Source of the DNA: Holothuria scabra | Lineage: Eukaryota > Echinodermata > Holothuroidea > Aspidochirotida > Holothuriidae | DNA length: 64,000 nt | Assembly (NCBI GenBank): GCA_037179385.1 | Contig: CM074187.1 | Span: 45,976,879-46,040,878 of the forward strand | Direction: 5' to 3' | In this document: positions 58,892-64,000 of the stretch, in pieces | Layout of the letters: each line of letters begins with the position of its first letter | How positions within the stretch are numbered: the first letter of the stretch is position 1 | Notes under the pieces: generated by a model | Databases searched by the model: none | Seen by the model: the letters and a program-made list of their open reading frames with translations, nothing else | What the model was told of the DNA's origin: nothing | Program-made: the position numbers and the translations under genes

Positions 58892-59418
58892 TGAGAATTG
58901 TTGAAGACTACTGATAAAATTGTAGTTTGCGCAGACGAATGACTGTCTATAACATTAAGAAAACATGTTTCGTAAAGAAGGGCTTTCATAGTGATGGCGC
59001 TTTGCTAAAATTACTTCGTGCAGTAGAAATATGATAAATTTATCACCTAGTACTTTGACGAACAGCTTAGAAATCTGAAGGGGGCTCGATTTAGGTGGGT
59101 TTTTCCTGAGTACTCTGCTGGCTTTTTTAACAGTTGGAAAAGGCTTGCCACTAAAATCGGTTGCGCGCCGAACTGAAGCACCTTTGCCCTTTGGGTAGAC
59201 CAGTCATAGTAACTAGCCGACTTTGCCTTTTTGCCGTGCCGGACGTGGGGGCTGGGGTGTTTACATTACGATTCGTTAGACGAAACTTACATTTACATTC
59301 TCTCTGGACTATGTTTACCTCATTAAATTGCATTTTGTATTTTTTTTCCAACTTCAAAGTATAGTAGTGAATAACAGAAGGCACAATGGCCAGATACAGG
59401 AAGTAAGGTCAAATTAAG
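58892..59418. other. end of R1 and unassigned sequence
   Basis: 58892-58960 is the right part of R1. The rest has a GC-richer patch near 59.16-59.25 kb with short frames on both strands but no splice or family support. Confidence 0.4.
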
Positions 59419-59712
59419 AGGCAGTTAACTCTCACCCTAAACTACAAATTTTGTAGTTTACCGAAATTCTCAGTTGGCACAGATTTTTGATTGAAAGCAA
59501 ATTAAAAAAATGCAGAAAAAATGCATTGTTGCTCATATTATACAGCACGTACTGTAATGAGAGTGTTTTGATTGCACATCGGGGTCTTGAATACTCACAA
59601 TGAGGCAATAAACTGAGATTCTCTCTGGATGAGGAGAGTTTTAGACTGTTGCAGGGGGGCTTAAGTGAATAGGTTAGGAGAATTGGCTTAAGTGAATAGG
59701 TTAGGAGAATTG
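59419..59712 (-). repeat. interspersed repeat R1, inverted
   Basis: GGCAGTTAACTCTCACCC through GGGGTCTTGAATACTC to GGTTAGGAGAATTGG. The last 27 bp (GGCTTAAGTGAATAGGTTAG...) is duplicated in tandem at 59660-59712. Confidence 0.7.
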
Positions 59713-60193
59713 GCCACTGTTTGGGCTGAGAGTATTAGAACTTTCAGTGACTGTGTTGTTTCTTTAGAACGTTGTAAATGTTCTTCGTAATCTCAACTAC
59801 TCGAGGTGATCATATCACCCGTATGTGAGGTCCGAGGAAGGGAAGATAAAGTATAAGTCTGGAGGGAGGAGTGCATATAAAGGCAGCTTTCGTTCATTGG
59901 ACCAGGCATATCATTTGATCTTTTAATTACGAGACTGTTATAGTCAGGGGGGTCCGCTTTACCTTTCCTTTCTATCCTTTTGCTACTTTCTGCACACCTA
60001 ACGCATATTTTTTTTTTTAATTTTCTCATTAGTAGATAGTTTTTGTAACTGTTATTTTTTAATAATAAATTACATTGTGGGAAATTCGGTGATGCGGTAA
60101 TTTAATTTGACATTGTATTCAATTTCTTTGACACTGCCGTTGTTAGGAAGATTTAGCAACATTGTTTGCCATACTCTACATATATTCTAGGGT

Positions 60194-60445
60194 TAGTTAG
60201 TTAGAAGGACTTTTACGGCTCAGTTTCTGGCCAATTGGTTTATGTCCGGCTGGCCACGGCCTTTTTTCAGTTGTGGCTCACTGGCTTGTTTTCCCTACTC
60301 TATTGCTTATGTTGAGCACCAAGCACAATGGCAGTCGGCTCCATTTTTAAAGTCTTCGATAAGACCTGGCCAGTGGAGTAGATCTCCAGAACTCCCGTCT
60401 GCAGGTCGGGTGCTCTAACCACTTGACCACGCAGTCGGTTGTAGG
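60194..60445 (-). mobile_element. full-length tRNA-derived SINE with CTAA tail
   Basis: The minus-strand head has GCGTGGTCAAGTGGTTAGAGC (A box); the B-box position reads GAGATCTACTCC, degenerate. The body and the TTAGTTAG/CTAA end match the other copies. It shows the same anatomy as 10030-10262. Confidence 0.8.
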
Positions 60446-60890
60446 GTTAGGTTAGGTCATATCGACAGGAAAAGACATCTAAACATTCCAACATCCTACA
60501 ATATCAAATTTCAAGGATAACCAAAAACAGAAGCAATCTGAGGAAATTTGCCCACTTTAAATAGCTGCATGAAATAGAGGTCACTTTTTCTAATAACCAA
60601 TCTTTAAAGTAAGATTCTGATATCAGTTAAAAGCCACAAAAATATGCTTTTAATGATGCCTGAACATAAACTAATTCTTGTGATGGCTAGTGATGGACAT
60701 GCAGCCGTATATGTGGCTAATGTTATATTTTGTTCCTACAACCTTCATTATTAGGACAGTTGTAAGATAAGAATGTGTTAAGGGTTTAATTTTGAACGTT
60801 AAAAATTGTGGCTTAGACAACAATCGTATATCACTAACCAAACCATTGATTGTCTGATGAGTAATTAAGAGACAGTAAATATAGGATTAC
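60446..60890. other. no gene seen
   Basis: Nothing recognised. Confidence 0.4.
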
Positions 60891-61130
60891 CGAAAGAAAT
60901 ATCAAAACTGCATCATTTTTGCACAGGTAACAAGTTGTTCCAGAAAGACTCAGACTTTGAAGAGGTTTGCCTTGTAAACCGTAAAAGATATTGACATAAT
61001 TGTCAATCATTTTCCAAGGGAAATCTTCCTTTGTAACTGTCAAGTAAAGTCTGGGCACTTGTCTTTGCGGGCATGTCACCAAAAACAGCGGTGAGGGCGC
61101 TCGAGTAGTTTGACATATTTCGGGGACGCC
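60891..61130 (-). CDS. candidate minus-strand exon, unidentified
   Basis: Part of a 124-codon open frame. The stretch upstream of the donor TTTCG/gtaatc at 60891 has balanced composition: GVPEICQTTRAPSPLFLVTC, PQRQVPRLYLTVTKEDFPWK, MIDNYVNIFYGLQGKPLQSL and SGTTCYLCKNDAVLIFLS. It leaves in phase 0, which would fit 48983-49025 downstream. The left part of the frame runs into repeat R1 at about 61135, so the acceptor is not fixed; the start given here is approximate. No domain is recognised. Confidence 0.3.
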
Positions 61131-61134
61131 CGAC

Positions 61135-61398
61135 GCCCTTTCCTTTTTACCGGAGTCTACGGAAATTTTCTGTTGGTATAGCTGTTTGATTGACAACAAA
61201 TTACACAAAAAAGAAATGCAGAAAATACCTATAACTACACAGCATGCTGTACGAGTGTTCTGATAACATATTAGGGTATTGTATGATCATCACAGAAGGC
61301 TCTGAAGTAATAAACTTCGATTGTGTCTGGACAAGAATGGGTTTAGACAGTTGTGGGAGGGGCTAAGAGGAGTAGTTGGTTGGAAGAATTGAAGCAGG
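61135..61398 (-). repeat. interspersed repeat R1, inverted
   Basis: TTTGATTGACAACAAATTAC, TTAGGGTATTGTATGATC and GATTGTGTCTGGACAAG match the inverted R1 copies at 43742 and 59419. Confidence 0.6.
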
Positions 61399-61639
61399 AT
61401 GTTGAGCAACTGTCTTTAAAGGCAAAGGACGATCGGGGTGTTTGTGTGTTTGTAATTATTTTGAGGTTAGTCCTTTTGACGTACTTATACAAGCTACCTG
61501 TGTGAACAACTCTTGAAGTGAGACAATCTTTGAAATGTTGTTCCTTATCCTCCCTCCCAAAAAAAAAGAAAAATTGCCAGTAGTGGAAATTTTTTCGGGA
61601 GAGTGTACCTCAAGCCAAAAAATTCAGAAATACATATTA

Positions 61640-62130
61640 AACAGCATGAAAAATTAATTCGAACAGTCCAACTCCCATCTTCATAGGACATTCTTGAGCC
61701 GAGATATAAAATGTTAAAATTTGCTCACTTAAAGAATTAGTCCATTTAGAAATAATTTGTGACTTTCTTGTGTGAACAACTAACATTATTTACTTTGTTT
61801 CCCTGTAAAATTAATTTTTTTTTACGACCTTGAACACTTCCTGCTTGATTGTAGAGCATGTTGCACAGAGAGGGCTAAATTAATTACATTACCCCATACG
61901 GTGCAGTACAAGGTGCAGTAACTTTCAGAAAAAAAACCCCAAAGAAATACAAAGAATGTAATTTGAGTAGTATAACAATGACATCACAAATTATTGCGCA
62001 ATGTACCATTTTAATTAATTTGAGTGAATCAACTTTACATCTTGGCTCAAGAACATCCTATACACGAATTCGGACAGCAAGTGATGGTCTAATTTTAGTC
62101 GGCCATAAGTGGGGTCCATCACCTTTAAAT
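61640..62130. repeat. two R3 copies facing each other
   Basis: 61640-61905 is R3 in plus orientation (TCATAGGACATTCTTGAGCC ...). 61930-62130 is R3 inverted (TTGCGCAATGTACCATTTT, TTGGCTCAAGAACATCCTAT). Frames across it (61963-62238, 62058-62273) are repeat-derived. Confidence 0.65.
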
Positions 62131-62584
62131 CTTTCGATTTCCTTGCCTACCCCTATCATGGATGGTTGTACACTAATTTGTATCTTAAATTCTCCAATTT
62201 CACTAAATATGAGGGTTTGGAATTCATGTAAACAATAAATAAGGACGGTTTTAGGCTGATGGACCCCACTCATGGCGGCCTACAGTCACTAAAAACAAGC
62301 GCTAATCGGATTCGTCTACATAAAGATGGAAGTTGGACTATTAAAATTCATTCTTCACGTTGTTTAATATTTCTTACTTTTTGACATCAGATACGCTTTA
62401 AGAATTAAAAATCTATGACAGTATGTCAAAGATTTACATCTTTTATATTGAATAAGAATCGTATGAAAAGTGGTGCCTGAAACTTTTCAACTATTTGTTA
62501 TATGAGGATAGGTAGGCTAATCTGTAGATTTTAATGATATGAACGCCGTGCATCATATACGGCAGTATTGTAATTTTTTCGTCT

Positions 62585-63040
62585 TTCAATTCAATTTATT
62601 TCTCATATGTTTATTTCATGATAACAAAATTAAGCTCAAATTATTTTACATATGATGGACGCTAGAAGAAATATCTCTGTTTATCGAGGCTAGTGACCAT
62701 GAACAAAATAACAAAGAAAGGTGTTAAGAAAACAAACGATCAGGAAAAAAGAGAAAAAACATACTATAAATTGTTACAATCATACAAAAAAATTTGAGAA
62801 CCTTTACTTTTTAAGTAGGCCTAACAAAACTTTTGTTTGCTGTGTACCAGTTTTTTTTCTTAGTATTTCAATTTCAATTCAATTTATTTCTTATATGAAC
62901 ATTTCATGATACCAAAATTAAGCTAAAATGATTTTATATACAGTACACATGATGAACACTAAAAAACATCTCGGTTTATTTAGACTAGTGAACAGAAAGA
63001 GAAAAAACATACAACAAATTATTTAAGACAGAGCACCTTA
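62585..63040 (+). repeat. direct duplication about 280 bp apart
   Basis: TTCAATTCAATTTATTTCTC, TTTCATGATAACAAAATTAAGC and AAAGAGAAAAAACATACTA near 62585-62770 recur with substitutions near 62873-63020. The order is kept, so this is a diverged tandem duplication or two copies of one element. Confidence 0.6.
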
Positions 63041-63443
63041 CACGCTATAAGTGAATTTAAGAGTGAGCATTTCAAATCTTTTTGGAAAGAGTGAAGAGAA
63101 GTTTTGAATCTTACTTCCAAAGAGATATTTTGCCAAATATTATAAGAGTAATTTCGTTAAAGTAATTTACCATGCCTAGAATTACGACGTGGTACAGAGA
63201 AGAGATTATTTTACCGGTAGAAAAAGTCATCATAGTTCTGTACGGAGGTTCTATGACATTAACTTGTTCATTTGGTAATAAGTTATGAATATATTTGTAA
63301 ACAATTATTCCCACAAAATAGATATAAATATCTGTAACTTTGTAAAGGTCATAATCCAAGTATAACTGATTGCTTGAATAACGTGTCGGATTTCTTGTGA
63401 GCAGGGAGATGGGATACCATTTTTCGAAGGATAACTTGTCTTT

Positions 63444-64000
63444 GATTCCTTGCCATAGGCAGGCAAGGAATCTACTATGCGATGGTGATGTCGTGTGTTT
63501 GTGTGTGTGTGTGTGTATGTAGGTGTGTGTTCGTGTTTGTGACACTTTCTTGTAAACACGATATCTCAAGGTAGGAATGTCCGACACTTTTCATATTTGG
63601 AATATAGAATTTTTCATGTTGAAAGAAAGAACCCTATTGTTTTTGGTAGAGGTCAAAGGTCATTTGAGGTCATCAGCGTTAAAATTGTGAAAACTTCTAA
63701 AATGGATTGTAAACACGATATCTTCAGATAAGAGTGACCGACACTTTTCATACTTGGTGTATACATACATCTGTCATGTTGAGAGGAAGAACCCCATTGT
63801 TTTTGGTAGAGGTCAAAGGTCATTTGAGGTCACCAGCGGTAAAATTGTGAAAACTTCTAAAATGGCTTGTAAACACGATATCTTTAGATAGTAGTGACCG
63901 ATACTCTTCATCTTTGGTATATAGATTTGCCATGTTGAGAGAAAGAAGCCTATTTTTTGGTAGAGCTCAAAGGTCATTTGAGGTCACCTGTGGTAAGATT
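63444..64000 (+). mobile_element. second hairpin-tipped DR1-unit element, cut by the window end
   Basis: The same 11-bp hairpin (63444-63472), TG microsatellite (about 63495-63530) and tandem units starting at 63551, 63707 and 63867. Spacings are 156 and 160 bp, the extra 4 bp being a small insertion. AGGTCAAAGGTCA is perfect at 63650 and 63810. The right end lies outside the window. Confidence 0.85.

Noticed and set aside
61963..62273. Opposed 91- and 71-codon frames
   Set aside because: They lie in repeat R3 and its neighbour.

Overview
The window reads as nuclear DNA of an animal, probably a marine invertebrate (an echinoderm or another non-vertebrate deuterostome is my guess from the repeat types; it is not proven). 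It is AT-rich, has no operon-like gene packing, no rRNA and no convincing free-standing tRNA gene. Coding sequence occurs as short exons with GT/AG borders separated by introns of several kb, in a dense background of tRNA-derived SINEs, small inverted-repeat DNA transposons (MITEs), foldback elements and minisatellites. Most open frames of 60-100 codons are chance or repeat-derived. Exons were called from splice sites, reading phase and amino-acid composition only, so single exons are provisional.

Layout. 1-16.5 kb: no gene I can defend; a SINE family with a CTAA tail, an hAT-type MITE nested in a SINE with a perfect 8-bp target duplication, a second MITE with a 5-bp duplication, and one unexplained 187-codon frame. 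16.6-28.2 kb, plus strand: a proposed six-exon gene for a protein of about 107 residues, with a TATA box upstream and tandem poly(A) signals just after the stop. Its introns hold a 36-37 bp minisatellite, a 306-bp CAGCTGGG foldback and a large (TTAG)n tract. 30.2 kb: a plus-strand terminal exon that could be an alternative end of the same gene. 31-36 kb, minus strand: three separate open terminal-exon candidates. 37-40 kb, minus strand: the best-supported coding DNA, the last exons of a single-pass membrane protein (cysteine-rich juxtamembrane segment, one transmembrane helix, about 140-residue cytoplasmic tail). Small phase-compatible exons at 45.2 and 49.0 kb, and perhaps 60.9 kb, may be its upstream parts.

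41-64 kb: mostly repeats, with a possible two-exon plus-strand gene at 57.2-58.0 kb. Notable repeats are a 1.36-kb foldback built of self-palindromic units, arrays of a 156-bp unit carrying the nuclear-receptor DR1 sequence AGGTCAAAGGTCA, and a MITE carrying a perfect CRE (TGACGTCA) and YY1-like sites.

I recognise no defence, phage, biosynthetic or other multi-gene system here. The most interesting material is the repeat-borne regulatory motifs and the unidentified receptor-like and small-protein genes.
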